From Mytilisepta virgata (lineage: Eukaryota; Mollusca; Bivalvia; Mytilida; Mytilidae): a stretch of DNA of 64,000 nt. The number at the start of each line of letters is the position of its first letter. Position 1 is the stretch's first letter. The notes beneath the pieces are model-generated. The model had not been told where the DNA came from, ran no database searches, and saw only the letters and a list, made by a program, of their open reading frames with translations. Shown here piece after piece: positions 11,991-24,380 of this stretch. Location: the NCBI GenBank assembly GCA_028015205.1, contig CM051519.1, positions 90,727,539-90,791,538 of the forward strand. Reading direction: 5' to 3'. The position numbers and the translations under genes were made by a program.

Positions 11991-13441
11991 TTATTATTTT
12001 GGAAAATACACACGCAAACATTCAATTTTAAGTTTAATGTATTGTATTAGATGCTTCTGTAACACAGAATGTCGTGCCTCAGCTGGAGATTTTAAATAAG
12101 TGTTATGAAAGTTAATATTTAAACATAATTTATGGGCAGCAATAATGATGGATTATTAGAATCTATTTGTTTTGAAATGAACACATAGATACTAAAGTGA
12201 TTGCATGTAAATTTTGAATAGAAATTAATAAATGGCAATGGATTTTTTTAGGTTGTATTGAATCTTATTTGCAATGTATTGTTGAATGTTGAATTGAATT
12301 GCAAAATTGATTGATGATATCGTTGGGATGAAATTATATCATATTTGCTAGCATTGGCCAGAAATGATGACCTAATGACTAATTTGGAATTTCACCAAAC
12401 AATTAAGTTCAAGACACAACTCATCTAACAAGTTTTCATATTTCATTAATGAACATTTAAAGATGAAAATTTGCAAAGATGAGTTCAAAAGTTTTCCAAA
12501 AAAAAAAGAACCATATAAGATCTGACTTTTATTTTCAAACTGAAGAGTATGAGGAAAAACTTGCTAAATAGCCAAGAAATTTTAGCATCATTTTATGAAC
12601 AAAACCATTTGTTGAAACATTACAGAAAAACTTATCTAAAGCCATTGTTTTGTATATTGTTGAGGTTAAAAATGAATATAGTTTATATGCTCAGTGGACA
12701 TAAATGAGTTTCTACTTGTAAATTTACATATACAATTCATATAATACTACTATTTCAAAATATTGTCCTGATGTTATTTCTTATCCTATATTTATGAATT
12801 TTTACAAGCAATCTCAGAAACATTTAAATTTTCTTAAGGTAATTTTGTAATTTTTCTGTGATTCTGAAATTTGGAGAAATCAATTATCTAAATTCAAATC
12901 AGATTTTATGCTTGTCAAAATTTCATGGGTTTAAAGAATAAAATGTTGTCAAAAAGTAATATTTGTATTTAAATTCTGGATTTTAAAAACAATAAGATAT
13001 TATAATATTTTGATATTATCAGTATATATTATAGATATTTCTCTGCTCATCAATACAAATTTCATTTTAAAATATTACAAAAAATAACTTCAGGGCAAAG
13101 ATTTAGAAAAATTGTGGTTTTATATGTAATATTTAGGAAAAATTCCAATCAGGAACTCCTTTATGTCGTCTGACTGTACAATTTCAATATACCTAAAGGA
13201 CATGCTATGATTTATTCTGATATTTGGCCCCTTGAATTCCAAAATAAAAAAAGAGTGAAAAACCTACTCCGGGCTATCATTAAGTATTCTTAAAATGTTG
13301 TATTTTAAGGAACGTGTTTTGTTTTCAACAAGAAATTTCTGCAAGAGCACCAATATGCTGTCAAAGATGGCTCATTTTGAAGAAATCAATGAAAACCACC
13401 ACATTTTACTCATTTTTGAACCTTTAAACTATAATTTTATG
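11991..13441. other. AT-rich stretch, no gene seen
   Basis: Long AT-rich sequence with frequent stops; I see no repeat ends, RNA genes or exon-like segments. Confidence 0.55.
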
Positions 13442-13539
13442 TGAGCAACAGCTTTGCCCAAAAAGAAATTTCACTGAAATGTGTCTTAATGTAAGACAAA
13501 CATTATGATAAACAACTTTTTGGGCAAGACTGTTGCTCA
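13442..13539. repeat. 98-bp inverted repeat
   Basis: Arms of 24 nt at 13442-13465 (TGAGCAACAGCTTTGCCC...) and 13516-13539 are reverse complements with two mismatches, separated by about 50 bp. It looks like a short non-autonomous element or foldback remnant; no target duplication was identified. Confidence 0.8.
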
Positions 13540-15013
13540 TAGTTGTTATGACCAAAATCTACTGTGAAAACATCCAATTTTCATCAAATCTTTGATTTAG
13601 CAGACATTCATGATGTCACTATTGCATCATGGGAAGGAATTTTGTACAATGATTGATAAATTGTTAAAGTTCGATCATTATACGATAAAAATGATACAAA
13701 TTGGAATCTGAAATATTACTTTAAATTTTCATGTCAGATGGGGCCAACTAATGGCTGAAATCATACCTTCTCCTTTAAAGTTAATTCATAGGCCATTTTT
13801 CAATTTGCAACATATTAAAGACTCACATGTGGCATTTAAACTCAGTTTTGGTAAATTGATACATTCTGGAGCTAGACTTATTTAGTCTTTTAAAGTCCAC
13901 GTTTTAATTAAATTTTATTTTAGACTTTAGAGCTAGACCTTATTCTAGGTTATAAGATTTGCAGTTGATTTTACTCATATTGTGGCAGATTTCGGTCCAA
14001 ATTATAAGTTTTATTTTGATGAATCTAACATGGACTATTGAACTATACTTTAAACTTAGAGATTTGTTGTTAAAAAGTTAATTCTGATTTTGAATCAGAG
14101 TTAATTTCATGGATTTAAAATTTGTTATGATATTGATTTTTTAGAATCATATTTAAATCTGTAAGGATTTAACTGATTTTGTTTTCTTTTTTTTTAAATT
14201 TATATTTTTAATTACATTTTTTTCCTTCTTTTTTGAAAAGTTTTACATAAAAATGAATTAAAAAAATCTATATGAAAATATTTTATTTCCAGTCTTTAGA
14301 TACACATATTGCTGAAAACCGATAACATCAGCAATATAAGACATTTTACAAAAAGCCATCATCTTGTATCACAGACTAAATATAGCAGATTTTCCTGCTA
14401 AAAAATCAATTAAAGTCTGCAGAAATTCTGCACTCGTATTGGCACACAATTTTTTTTTTTTATTGGATTAGGATTTAAAATTTCCTTTTTAATTGAAGTT
14501 TCTTCCTAAATTTAAGTGTTATAAAATGACATTAGGCATTTAGAAATAAGTCAAATCAGATTTTCTCTTGCTTGTCAGTAGGAGACATTTCTGGGTAATG
14601 TTTTTCAACAATTATAGAGCAATATCATTTGAATGTCTGATAAGGAGATAGAAATCATGTTGTTATTTCTTGGCATTTTTCCTATTTGCTTTCAGTTCCA
14701 TTTATAGTTTGATATGGAAATTGTAAAATACTCAACATGTACCAGAATACTTAGGAGATTTGTTTAATAACCTGTTTCCATGACAACAGATTTCTTATTT
14801 TCTACAAAGTTATTACAGATGATAGGGACTTTATATCACAGTTCTTTTATCTTACTAAAGTTATAATGTTCCCTGCAGTTTGATTTCAATTGTGACATTT
14901 TGGATTCCAGTGTTTAAATTTGTATTCTTTTCCAATTTCCCACAAGCTACAAAATAATTCCTCTCATTTTCCATTATTTCGGTATGAATTGTTGTACTAT
15001 TTTCCAAACTTTA
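13540..15013. other. Non-coding, probably 3' flank of the minus-strand gene
   Basis: AT-rich with long T-runs (14450-14462). It lies downstream of the stop of the minus-strand ORF ending at 15014 and may hold its 3' UTR. An AATAAA on the minus strand overlaps that stop codon (15010-15015), and others lie further away, so the cleavage site is not clear. Confidence 0.45.
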
Positions 15014-15868
15014 TTATTTCAATTCCTGAATGTTTGATAAGTCATCTGAAGAGTAGAATGATATATCACCAGACTCGTTAAAACGTGCCAAGAATTTCCT
15101 AGTAGGTGGAATTTGCAAATACTGATTAGATTTCGATTTACAGTCTCTATGAACCTTTGTTTTTCTTGGTGATTCAGGACTCAATTTCTTATATCTGTTT
15201 AATCCGTTGTTTATAAATCCAAGTTGTGTCGAAGCATTAACTAGAATTTGTTCTGACAAATGCGTGATATATTCCGCAGATAATTTTGACATATTTGGAG
15301 TCAGCGTTATATCCTTAAATTTTTCTTCTGATGCACTGTTAAATTTAAAAGGTATCTCATGGTGTATGGTTGCAGTTGTGGTAGATGAGTTTTCGCTATT
15401 GTCAAAAATTTCTGTAGTAAACCATTGACATTCATCATCAGTTGAGGATGCATTTAAACTATGTTGATTTATGTCAAAATCACTCCAAACTTGTTTTCGA
15501 TGACAATTTTTCTTTTCATTATTTAAAAGAGGTTCACTTTTACATTTTGACGAATATGAATCTAAGCTGTTGATATCTATGCATTCATCTTTTATTTCAT
15601 CTTTGCTTTCCTCAGAACTACTGTCTTCATCATTTTTCTCAATTTGTAAAGTTGAGCCATCTGTAGAGAGCCGCAGAGTTATCATTTCATGGTGGTGACC
15701 ATTGTTATAAGTTTTTGTTGTAGTAGAAAATTTATTGAATTCTGTGTCTTCTCTTTGAAACCCCTTGTTCATTAATGAAATATCGGAAAATTTGTTTTTA
15801 GTTTTATAGAATTTTCTTGGAAAAATTCGAAATTTTGAAGATGAATGCCTACCTGGTCTGCATCCCAT
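15014..15868 (-). CDS. Putative acylated PKA-anchoring protein (small membrane AKAP-like)
   Basis: Single uninterrupted 284-aa ORF. The start is well supported: an in-frame stop lies six codons upstream (15884-15886), and the ATG has A at -3 and G at +4. The protein begins Met-Gly-Cys and is followed by a basic stretch up to about residue 27, as in proteins N-myristoylated on Gly2 and palmitoylated on Cys3 for membrane attachment. Residues 80-190 are acidic and Ser-rich, probably disordered. Residues 195-217 form a predicted amphipathic helix containing EYITHLSEQILVNAS. Its pattern Glu-Tyr-x3-Leu-Ser-x2-Ile-Leu-x2-Ala matches the PKA type-I regulatory-subunit-binding helix of vertebrate smAKAP, which also starts Met-Gly-Cys. 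The C-terminus has a Ser-Pro pair (SPESPRK). It is about three times longer than the vertebrate protein, so orthology is inference. It could also be an unrelated acylated disordered protein. No intron is visible in the coding part. Confidence 0.72.
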   Translation of the reverse strand: MGCRPGRHSSSKFRIFPRKFYKTKNKFSDISLMNKGFQREDTEFNKFSTTTKTYNNGHHHEMITLRLSTDGSTLQIEKNDEDSSSEESKDEIKDECIDINSLDSYSSKCKSEPLLNNEKKNCHRKQVWSDFDINQHSLNASSTDDECQWFTTEIFDNSENSSTTTATIHHEIPFKFNSASEEKFKDITLTPNMSKLSAEYITHLSEQILVNASTQLGFINNGLNRYKKLSPESPRKTKVHRDCKSKSNQYLQIPPTRKFLARFNESGDISFYSSDDLSNIQELK

Positions 15869-15886
15869 TTTTTGTCCTGGAAACTA

Positions 15887-17080
15887 ACAGATGACTTCCA
15901 TTAAAAATATTATCCAAATATTTCCCACTCTATTGACACAGCTTCTATAACTGTTTGTGAAATCATTAATTTAAATGTCATCTATTCAACTCATATGTAT
16001 ACCAATTTTTGCTTCAGAGTTGGAGATATCTGCTAATCGGAACAATCTGCCATGAATAGAGATAGCATGGTATTGATTCATGATCAGTAGACCCTCGGCA
16101 AGTCATTAAGCATTGTTTCGCCTCTGAATTATTCCGTCAATTTTATTTCTTAATAACATTTATAGCTTTTGTTATTGTGCGATAAAAACCGATCAACAGC
16201 ATGCCAATTAATGCTGTGCAGCAATGCCTGCTCAAGACTGACAAAACATAATTAAATTTAAATCTCTAGAGAGTTTCCATGAGACTACACCAAATACATA
16301 TGCCATGGCTTAACTAGAATAAAACACTCAGCTCGAAATTGATAATGAAATTCGAACTCTCAGGAGTCTCTTTATAAATATCAAAATCCTTAGTTATTAG
16401 AAATACTAATTTTAAGTACAGTACTGGTAGTGCCAATGTCATATTCTTTTACACTTAGTGAGCTGATTTATTTGTCAGGCAAATTGGTAATCAATAATTT
16501 GATATAATCTTTCTTTAAATTAAAAAAAAATAACAACCAAATATTTTAGGAACTCGGTGATGTTACATATAAAAGAGTTGTTAATGTCTAATTGTCTGAA
16601 TAATAAGTTCAGGACAAGGGAAGATATGCTAGTTGTTTAATGAAAACAAAGAAAAAGACAATGAGATACTTTATCCTCATTTATGACCCCCGATATGGCC
16701 TTTATGTAATAATATTGATCTTACTAATGACGCCATGTATAACAACTAGAAAATTGTTATTACAGTCATGAATGTATTGAGATTAGAAAATTCCAATATT
16801 TGTATAGATCTTATTATTATGTCACACCCTGATTTTTTCAGTTGAAATGTCAGTACCATGCTTCTCAATTTGTTTGTACAAAGATAATAGTTAAAGTTAA
16901 TACAAAGATACAAAGGATTTTTCATGATTTTACTTTAAGTTCTTGTAATAATCTCCTGTTTTAATAGGCAAATTAAATTTTATGTAAATATTTAATTTAA
17001 AAAAATGAGATACCTGTACATTTATCAGTATATGTATTTGGAAATACTATAGTGGCCAGTATCAAAAGTTTTAATTTGTA
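15887..17080. other. 5' flank of the AKAP-like gene; no coding exon seen
   Basis: Slightly higher complexity near 15950-16260 may hold 5' UTR or promoter sequence of the minus-strand gene, but I cannot identify a TATA box, initiator or splice pair with confidence. The rest is AT-rich. Confidence 0.4.
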
Positions 17081-17083
17081 TGG

Positions 17084-17648
17084 GGGGGGGGGGGGCACTA
17101 GAAATTTGATCCTGCCTATTTTTTGCCTCAAATTTTTAGTCCTGGATTTTTTATTTCATTTAAACCCCAAAATTTCCTGATTGACACGTCCTGCATTTTT
17201 TTTCAAACCTATAATGATCCTATCTTTTTATTTTCAAATTTGATCCTAGTTTAGTTTAAACTTATTTACTTATAGTGGATTGGGAAACAACAAGTTATGC
17301 TAACTTATACTAATCCCTCTCCACTTGGCGGGTGCGAGGGCTGCCCCTGTAGTGGCTTTTTAGCCTACTCTTTTTCGACATCTACAGAGGAGTCTTTAGC
17401 ATGCTGAGGGTGTTGCTCTCCCTTAACACAGGACAGCCATTTTTCGTCCCCATCCGACGGATTAGCATCATTTATCAAGACCACCCTCGCAAATGGTGTC
17501 GATAGGGCATCGCAAATTTAATCCCTGAAATTTTCCTCCCGAAAGGGAGTCGAACCAGGGACTTCTGGCTTCGTAGTCCGATGCGCTAACTACTACACCA
17601 CATCGCCCTTGCCACGGGATCCTAGCCCCCCCCCCCCCCCCCCCCCCA
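17084..17648. repeat. Repeat bounded by G-run and C-run, split by a SINE
   Basis: A G homopolymer at about 17083-17095 and a C homopolymer at about 17626-17647 bracket a sequence ('aaatttgatcctgcc...', 'ttttcaaatttgatcctag') that is interrupted by the SINE at 17250-17617. Without the SINE, 'gatcctag' would run directly into the C-run. It is a repeat of unknown class. Confidence 0.55.
17250..17617 (-). mobile_element. tRNA-derived SINE, family II, with target duplication
   Basis: Read on the minus strand, the head resembles a tRNA: box A in GGTGTAGTAGTTAGCGC and box B GGTTCGACTCC, near 17545-17600. A body of about 270 bp ('gatgctaatccgtcggatgg', 'gagagcaacaccctcagcat') follows. An 8-bp direct repeat GATCCTAG flanks it at 17242-17249 and 17618-17625. 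It has no coding capacity; the minus-strand ORF at 17468-17692 is in the SINE. Confidence 0.8.
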
Positions 17649-17699
17649 ACATCAAAATGAAATGGTTGCTCCCTAAGTTTGATAACCCCCAAAGTGGCC

Positions 17700-19201
17700 T
17701 CACTATTTTAGGAAAATAATGTTTCCCTGGAAAGCTAAGTGGATGGACCTAAGTGTATCAAACAAGTTCTGATATATAATGAGCAACTTACATGTCACTT
17801 TAAAGGTCAAAACCATTAAAAAAATAGCTTGATTTAAAAACTGAAAATTTGTAACCTCACAAATCATGCGAAGAAATTTTAAACTTTCCATGACATGATC
17901 AAACAGCAGAGGCTATCATCTTCTTTCAATGTAAATCTCATGGATCAGTTCAAAAATGTTTTATTTTGAAAAGTTTACAGTGTCATTAAATAGCAGGAAA
18001 AATTTATGAATATTTCTGACATAACTTGTTTTTCCCTATGACAAATCTATCTTTCATTCTACAATGGTTGCAGACACTTAAGTAAGTGTGTGGGTAATTG
18101 GGAGTTACAAAATGATTGTTGGATCTGAAACTTTAGAAAAAAGTTAAAAATTAATTTCCAGAACTAAAGAATGTTCATCTAACATTTTAGCATTATTATT
18201 TATCAGTTTGCTATTTTTTTTTGTTTGTCTATAAATATTGCTTTAGCACAACACAAAAGAACCTTCAAGTCAACAGAATGAATTAAAGATCTATGAAAGT
18301 AGAATCAATAAAAATAAATGATCATTTCATTTCAAGCAGATTGATAGTAATGAAATCATAGGGTTATCTCCCTTGTCACATGTTAATACTGAAAAAATAA
18401 TGCATCTAAAAAATGAAATAAAACTTAGGGTTAGTTGAATCTAAAGCAGATTGATAAAATTTTAAGTTTTCAATAGAAATATTTTTTAAAACTAAGGAAA
18501 CTAAATAAGATCTGTTTATGGTATTAGAGTATGGAAAGCCAGAACTATCTAAATATTCAGATGAAACCAATTTGAGAGTTTTAGAACTGTTTTTATAAAA
18601 GAAAATGTAGTATTGTGATGCTTTGAAAGATAAATCCCTTTGAGTTTCAGAGTCTACATTTTCCTGGCCATACAAATAGTAATATAGAAATTCAAAAAGG
18701 CAATCTATTCAAACACGTCGCTGTTGTCTGCCCTGTTTTGATGTTATTGCCCCGGGGGCAAATAACATGCATCAAATTATGCTTTTTTTAAATATTCAAA
18801 ATCGGCATTATTTGAATAAAATATATTATAATCAAATCTATTCTGTGTAATAATTAAGGAAGGGAGATAACTCTATATGTATTACGTCAATAAAGATTAA
18901 AAAGGATGGGTATAAGAATATTATTGACTATATATTATGTAGATACAATGTTTGTAGATCAATGATTGTTTATCTTGTCACGCCTTTGTTTGTGTTACCT
19001 CAGATTAACTTTGAAATGTTTTAAACAATTTTGGGTCAATTTCATATATATTCTAAGGTTATGTTTTTCATGTAAATTTTGAAATTGACCACATTTCAGT
19101 TTAGATTTTTTTTTAATTTAAGAATTTATTGAATTTAACTGAATGAAATATTTTTCTGTCAATATGTAATATATAAGATATATTTCACAGTTCTGAAAAT
19201 G
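17700..19201. other. AT-rich stretch with one GC-core palindrome
   Basis: A 28-bp near-perfect palindrome (ATGTTATTGCCCC/GGGGCAAATAACAT) lies at 18741-18768. Other ORFs (17703-17891, 18406-18675) have no motif or context and I do not call them. Confidence 0.5.
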
Positions 19202-19595
19202 CATTGTCACTAAAAACCGCCTTGGTGGTCTTGTGGTAGCGTGCTCGCCCCGAGTGCGGAAGGTCGCGGGTTCGATCCCCGGCCGGGTCAAACCAAAGAC
19301 ATTAAAATTGGTATTTGCTGCTTCTCCGCCAAGCACGCGGTATCTAAGAGTAAGAGCAAAGACTGGTCGGCTTGGAGTCAGTACAATGTATAATGTGTCC
19401 GAGTGAGGTGATATGTCTTCCTGCGGACAATTACCTCGTGAGCTAGCACATTAAAAATCCGATTGAGCGTGTCGGTCTAGTACAAAGCAAGGATCATATT
19501 CATTATCATATCAACATGTTCTCGTCCTGATATGCACCTGGTTGCCTTTGGACGTTAAACAATAATCATCCATCCATCCATCCATTGTCACTAAA
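19202..19595 (+). mobile_element. tRNA-derived SINE, family I, full length
   Basis: The tRNA-like head starts at about 19217: box A region TGGTCTTGTGGTAGCGTG, box B GGTTCGATCCCC at 19271-19282. A conserved body follows ('ttggtatttgctgcttctcc', 'gaggtgatatgtcttcctgc', 'gtcggtctagtacaaagcaa'), then the tail 'ggacgttaaacaataatc' with ATCC repeats. The 13-bp target duplication CATTGTCACTAAA is perfect at 19202-19214 and 19583-19595, which points to a relatively recent insertion. Related copies lie near 30.4, 31.3, 45.7 and 51.6 kb. Confidence 0.92.
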
Positions 19596-20520
19596 TGTTT
19601 AAGTTCTTTGTAGTCTGAAACCATATGTTTATATTTTCTTAATTTTAGTTTTATATTTATACATGTATAACTATGAATATAAAACTTTTGACATGAAGAA
19701 TGTTTGATTCCTTAAATTTAAAGAAATAAATCACCATTTCTCTAGCTTATGGTGAGTTGTGTTTGACCATTCTTGTCTCCTCATTGCAAAGCCTGATTTT
19801 ATGCACATTTTCCTTTTATTAACAGAGTCTGACTGCTTTTGTCTCATATATTGTCAGAATTTTTTTCTATATTGCACTTAGCAGCTGGATCTGGAATTTT
19901 GTTCATTTGACCTTTATATAGTGCTTCAGGGAATGACTTGGCCATTTTGTATTAGCAGTAATGGTATCTATTATATAGGTACCGTAATTACTCTATTTAT
20001 TGGACACATTACATGTTTTATATGGTGTAGATTCAGATATAATGTAAAAAATGTGACACCGTAGAACATTGCAATAATTAAAACTGACATTAATATTTTC
20101 CCCGATATATTTATACTACAACTTGAATTATATTAATCATTATTGCATTATTTAACTGGTTATTCTAATGAAGAAATCAAGATATAAGATTTGGGATGTA
20201 GACTTGGCAGGTGTGCATCTTCAAAACAGTGAAGAAAAAAAATCTAGCTTCTTGTGATTGATTTTCTTTGATTGGCAATAATAAATGCTTGCAGCAATTT
20301 CCAAATTTACAATATTTCTCTTCTTAACGACAGAAAACCGCTAACACTTCCATAGATTTGAAACCAGTCCTACAATTTTGTCATATTTCAGTACTTCTAA
20401 TACATCAACATCCCCTCACCATGGATGCAGTGTAAATGGGGAATTAAAAAATCAATTCATCATTTAGTATCCTAACTGTATGTTAGCCAAACACCATTAC
20501 AGCCCCTTTGCCATATATGT
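19596..20520. other. AT-rich stretch, no feature recognised
   Basis: I see no protein-like ORF or repeat terminus. Confidence 0.5.
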
Positions 20521-20534
20521 TTACCTCTTTGTAC

Positions 20535-21165
20535 CTCATGGTTTTTGTGGAGCCTGTGACTTTAGCCGCAGAAGCGAGACATAGCGATCCTACATTCCTT
20601 TTGAGTCAGCAGCATCAACATTTACATTCACTCTGTGGTTAAAGTCTTTTTAACTTTCTTAAACCTTCCTGAATTTTTTCCAAACTTGGACAGCAGCTTG
20701 TTCATGATCAAAAGATAGTATCCAGAGGAAAAGTTTTTTCCATTTTTCCGTATTTTAATTATAAATGGACTTAGTTTTTTCCCTGTTAACATTACATACA
20801 GTCCTCAGTTAAAGTTTTTTAAATATTAATAACATTCTTAGACCATCCTGGATTTTAACCAAACATGGACAGAAGCTTGTTCATGATCAAAAGATAGTAT
20901 CCAGAGGAAAATTTTGTAATAATTTTTTTCCAGTTTTCCGTATTTTACTTAGTTTTTCTCCCAGTTAACATTAAATACAGTTAGTTTTTAAAACATGAAT
21001 TACTTTTTTAAGCCATCCTGGATTTTTACCAAACTTTCATAAAAGCTTCTTCATGATCAATAATAACATGTGGAGAAAAATTATGTACATTCAACTATTA
21101 CACTGAAAACAAAGACAACAGCTAAATGAGGCGAGACACTGGGTTCTGTGGAACCCTTACAATTT
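20535..21165 (+). repeat. Family C tandem-unit element
   Basis: The left end is 'agcctgtgactttagccgca' followed by 'gaagcgagacatagcgatcc'. Three units of about 160-180 bp follow, each with 'catcctggattt...accaaac' and 'gcttgttcatgatcaaaaga' near 20660, 20840 and 21010. The right end is 'aggcgagacactgggttctg' with 'tggaaccctt', which can form a GGTTC/GAACC hairpin. It has the same build as families A, B and D but unrelated units. Confidence 0.75.
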
Positions 21166-22553
21166 TTTTGAAAATATAATCAATAAAGGGCTAATGTTAA
21201 CCAGTGTGTTTAAGACTGTATGGCAACCTCTTCTCACTATTTTTGAATACTAATCAGTTTCAATATTTCCTTCCAATTCTATAGTTTACTTATTTACCAT
21301 ATTTTCTATTTCAGTTTGTCAACACTCTGTTTTTGAAAATATGCATATTTAATATGAATATGACTTCAATAAATATTAAAATAGCAATGTCAATTCTGTG
21401 GTTACAATATATATTTTGTTTTTATTTCTGTGTGTATTTCTGTTCCTCAGTTTTGTCTCATTTTTAATGAGAAAGCTTTTTGAGACCAATATAGAATTAG
21501 TTATGCAGACTGTTTTGTGCACTGGTTGTAAATCTGTTTTGTAACTTTCAATATAAAACATGCAAGTTGTGGTGCATTTCAACTATATAATTTTGTTTAA
21601 TTCAATTGTCCATCTATTATTGATTTAATTATTTCGTGTAATTTGTTAACAATTAATCTGTCGAACAATAGTATTAAAAATAAATTCCAGTTTTGTCCAA
21701 ATTACCACTAATCAGATTTAACCTTTACATTTTAACAGGGAAAAAGTGAAAAGCTGACAAATAGTTGTTTGTGACAAGTTACGAGGGATGTGATGCTATA
21801 TATGTAAATGTTATGCAGCATGTTCACACATTCTACTGACACAAAAATGGAGAGTGAGTATTTTTTATTGATAATTTTTATGGAAATTTATAAAGTTTCA
21901 TTTTTTTTTATTTTAAAATTCTCCAGTTTAAATCCTATACAACTTTTATAAAAATTTCAAATTAAGTTGAAGACTATTTTCTTTTTAAATAAAATAAATT
22001 TTCTTTTTGTTTACATTTTATGTACGGATCAGTCTTGCTCTGGATTTCCAAGAGTCAACACATTTTTATTTTTTACATGTTCGTGATCAGAACCATATTG
22101 GTCAAAACATTGGGTATTTTTAACATTTTAGTTTGATTGTTGTTTTTTTTTTCTACAATTTTATATTTGGTTTTGTTTGACTTGTATATTTTATACATTT
22201 GAGTTGTTTTATGCCCCCATTGACAGCTCACCATTTCCATTTATTTTCCCTGTTATCTATTTTCTTTGGAGTTTGGTATTCAAAAAATTTCTTGGGTAAA
22301 ATTGTTCAGTCATTTTTTTTCAAAATGATTAGATTGTAAAGCTGACAAAATTTTAAGAAATGATCTGTATAACTTTTTATAAATTAGAATTTTTACTCAG
22401 CAAATACCTTTATTTAGTTTTATAAAATATATCATTTTAATGGCTTTCCAGTTTAACTATTTGATAAGTAAAATTATCAGTCACAAAATGAACAAAGATC
22501 AAGAGAAAAAAACAACAGTTATTACCATATTTCTGTTTGACTCTTCATTCCAG
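21166..22553. other. AT-rich stretch; isolated start-donor pattern
   Basis: At 21849 the sequence ACAAAAATGGAGA is followed by GTGAGTATT, which would fit a short first coding exon with a good donor, but the phase does not fit the exon candidate at 22554. No other signal is seen. Confidence 0.35.
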
Positions 22554-22610
22554 GTATTTGAAAAACATGGGCGTATTGTTCGGATTCTTGACCAGTATCA
22601 GTACTCTTAA
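22554..22610 (+). CDS. Candidate terminal exon, RRM-like fragment
   Basis: After an acceptor 'ctcttcattccag' a frame of 18 codons and a stop reads VFEKHGRIVRILDQYQYS. The Phe-Glu-Lys-x-Gly-x-Ile-Val pattern is typical of helix 1 to strand 2 of an RNA recognition motif. The rest of such a domain is not seen nearby, and a real RRM would continue past this stop. It may be an alternative or pseudo-exon, or chance. Confidence 0.28.
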   Translation, partial: VFEKHGRIVRILDQYQYS

Positions 22611-24380
22611 ACCTTACTGCAATCTATAAGCAAACATGTCTAAATTTATGTTATGCTCAATTTGGCATCAAATTTTGACCTTTGACTAAAAGCAAAATTC
22701 AAAAGAATTTTTTTAAATACTATTCAATATTTATTCACATTTGTAAACAATTATAACACCAAACTCAGAATCACAGAGAAACATTAGTGAAATGCCTCAA
22801 ATGTAACTTTGACCTCTCGTTTTGACCTTGCTGTGAACTACAATAATATTCTGAAATTTTATTATTCTGCAATAAAATTTAATGACTATATTGAACGATT
22901 TAAAGACAAAATCCCTTCACCAAAAAGTGGAGTTCCATTTTGAACTACTCGTTTTGGTAAGACTTCTATTTGAACCCCTACATGTATATCTTTACTTATT
23001 CTGTCATTCAGGGGATTCAAAAGGAGTTCTTTCCCTTGTTTGGACCCCAGGAATAAAGTTGAAATTTGTATTAATTTATTATTTAGTTATTATTTAAAGA
23101 TGTAATGGAAGTGCTGAAGTGTGATATATAACTCAAGTACCTATAATCCTCAGGATTAAAGGATTAGACACAACTATGGTTGAAAGATCTGTTCAGAACT
23201 AATAGTAGCTATGAAAGAGATTTCAGATTAGTCCAGAGCAGATTTTGCAGCTATATTTATATTTAATTGACTATAATTAATCAAACACAGCAATGAAATA
23301 ATATTACAGCGAATCCCTTTCTTGGATTTTTTAGATAAATCGTAATAATGATAATATTTAATAAATGCAAGCAAGAGATAGGCAAGCATGTATATAACAT
23401 AAAATAAAGATAAAATGATGATCACCACCATTGGGTTTTTCCCCATTAATAAAGCCAGAGAACAATTAATCAAACCAATATTATATGGTCTACAAAAAAC
23501 TGTTAGATTTTTAATCATTTTGCAAAATGAACTTGGTAGAATTTAAGTTGATTTTTTAAATCATGAGAAACATGTTTGTTTGCTTTGTTTAATTGATGTT
23601 TTTTTTTTTAAATGTAATTTGCTTTGTTTAATTGATGTTTTTTTTTAAATGTAATCTGAAAATTACTTTATACTTAATTATTTGATTATTATCCTCATAT
23701 TAAAAAAAAAATCTCCTTTAAAACAAAAAGTAAGAATGACCATATCCTAATATCAGCAACAAAATACTGAAGCAACAAAACATTAGGAAAAGTCTGTAAA
23801 ATTGAAATCCAGACACAAGACAAACTCATGAGAATGGAACATAACAAATGCCACGAGGATACATGTATAACTAAAAGAATAAAAAACATATATAGTAAAT
23901 TAAATAGAACAATACATCAGTAAAATATGAAGGTATTGTCACATAATGAAGATTATTTATAGTTATAATACCCATTTTAATGTCAGAATTTCATGCATGT
24001 CCTTGGATCATGAAGCTGTTTAACCTATTTTCACTTCAGAGGTAATTAAATGACATATAGTTGGGTATATATTAGGGATTGTTTCATCTTTCAGAAAGCT
24101 AATTTTGTAAAAGCATTACCATGTATACTTTGATATAATTATAAAGCTAATTTGGTCATGTTGTCATTTTTGACTTTGGTTTGTGTCAGTTTGGTGGGAT
24201 GTGATTTGAGTGAGGTGACAGATATAATTAATTGGAGTTATAAAGTTTTTTGTAAAGGAGGTAGGATTTTTGTAATTTGTTTGTTTGTAATGATTTACAA
24301 TAATAATTATGTTTCATATCAGAACCTCAAACAGAATCTGAATAAAACTATGGACAGTTGTCTTACTTTAGATTTAAAGC
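22611..24380. other. AT-rich stretch with a small duplication
   Basis: A short direct duplication ('gctttgtttaattgatgttt' plus T-run) occurs near 23580 and 23622. ORFs at 22882-24436 have no motif or splice context and look like chance ORFs. Confidence 0.5.

Noticed and set aside
19217..19290. tRNA gene-like sequence
   Set aside because: Both boxes are present, but it is the head of a 370-bp SINE with a target duplication and recurs in diverged copies.
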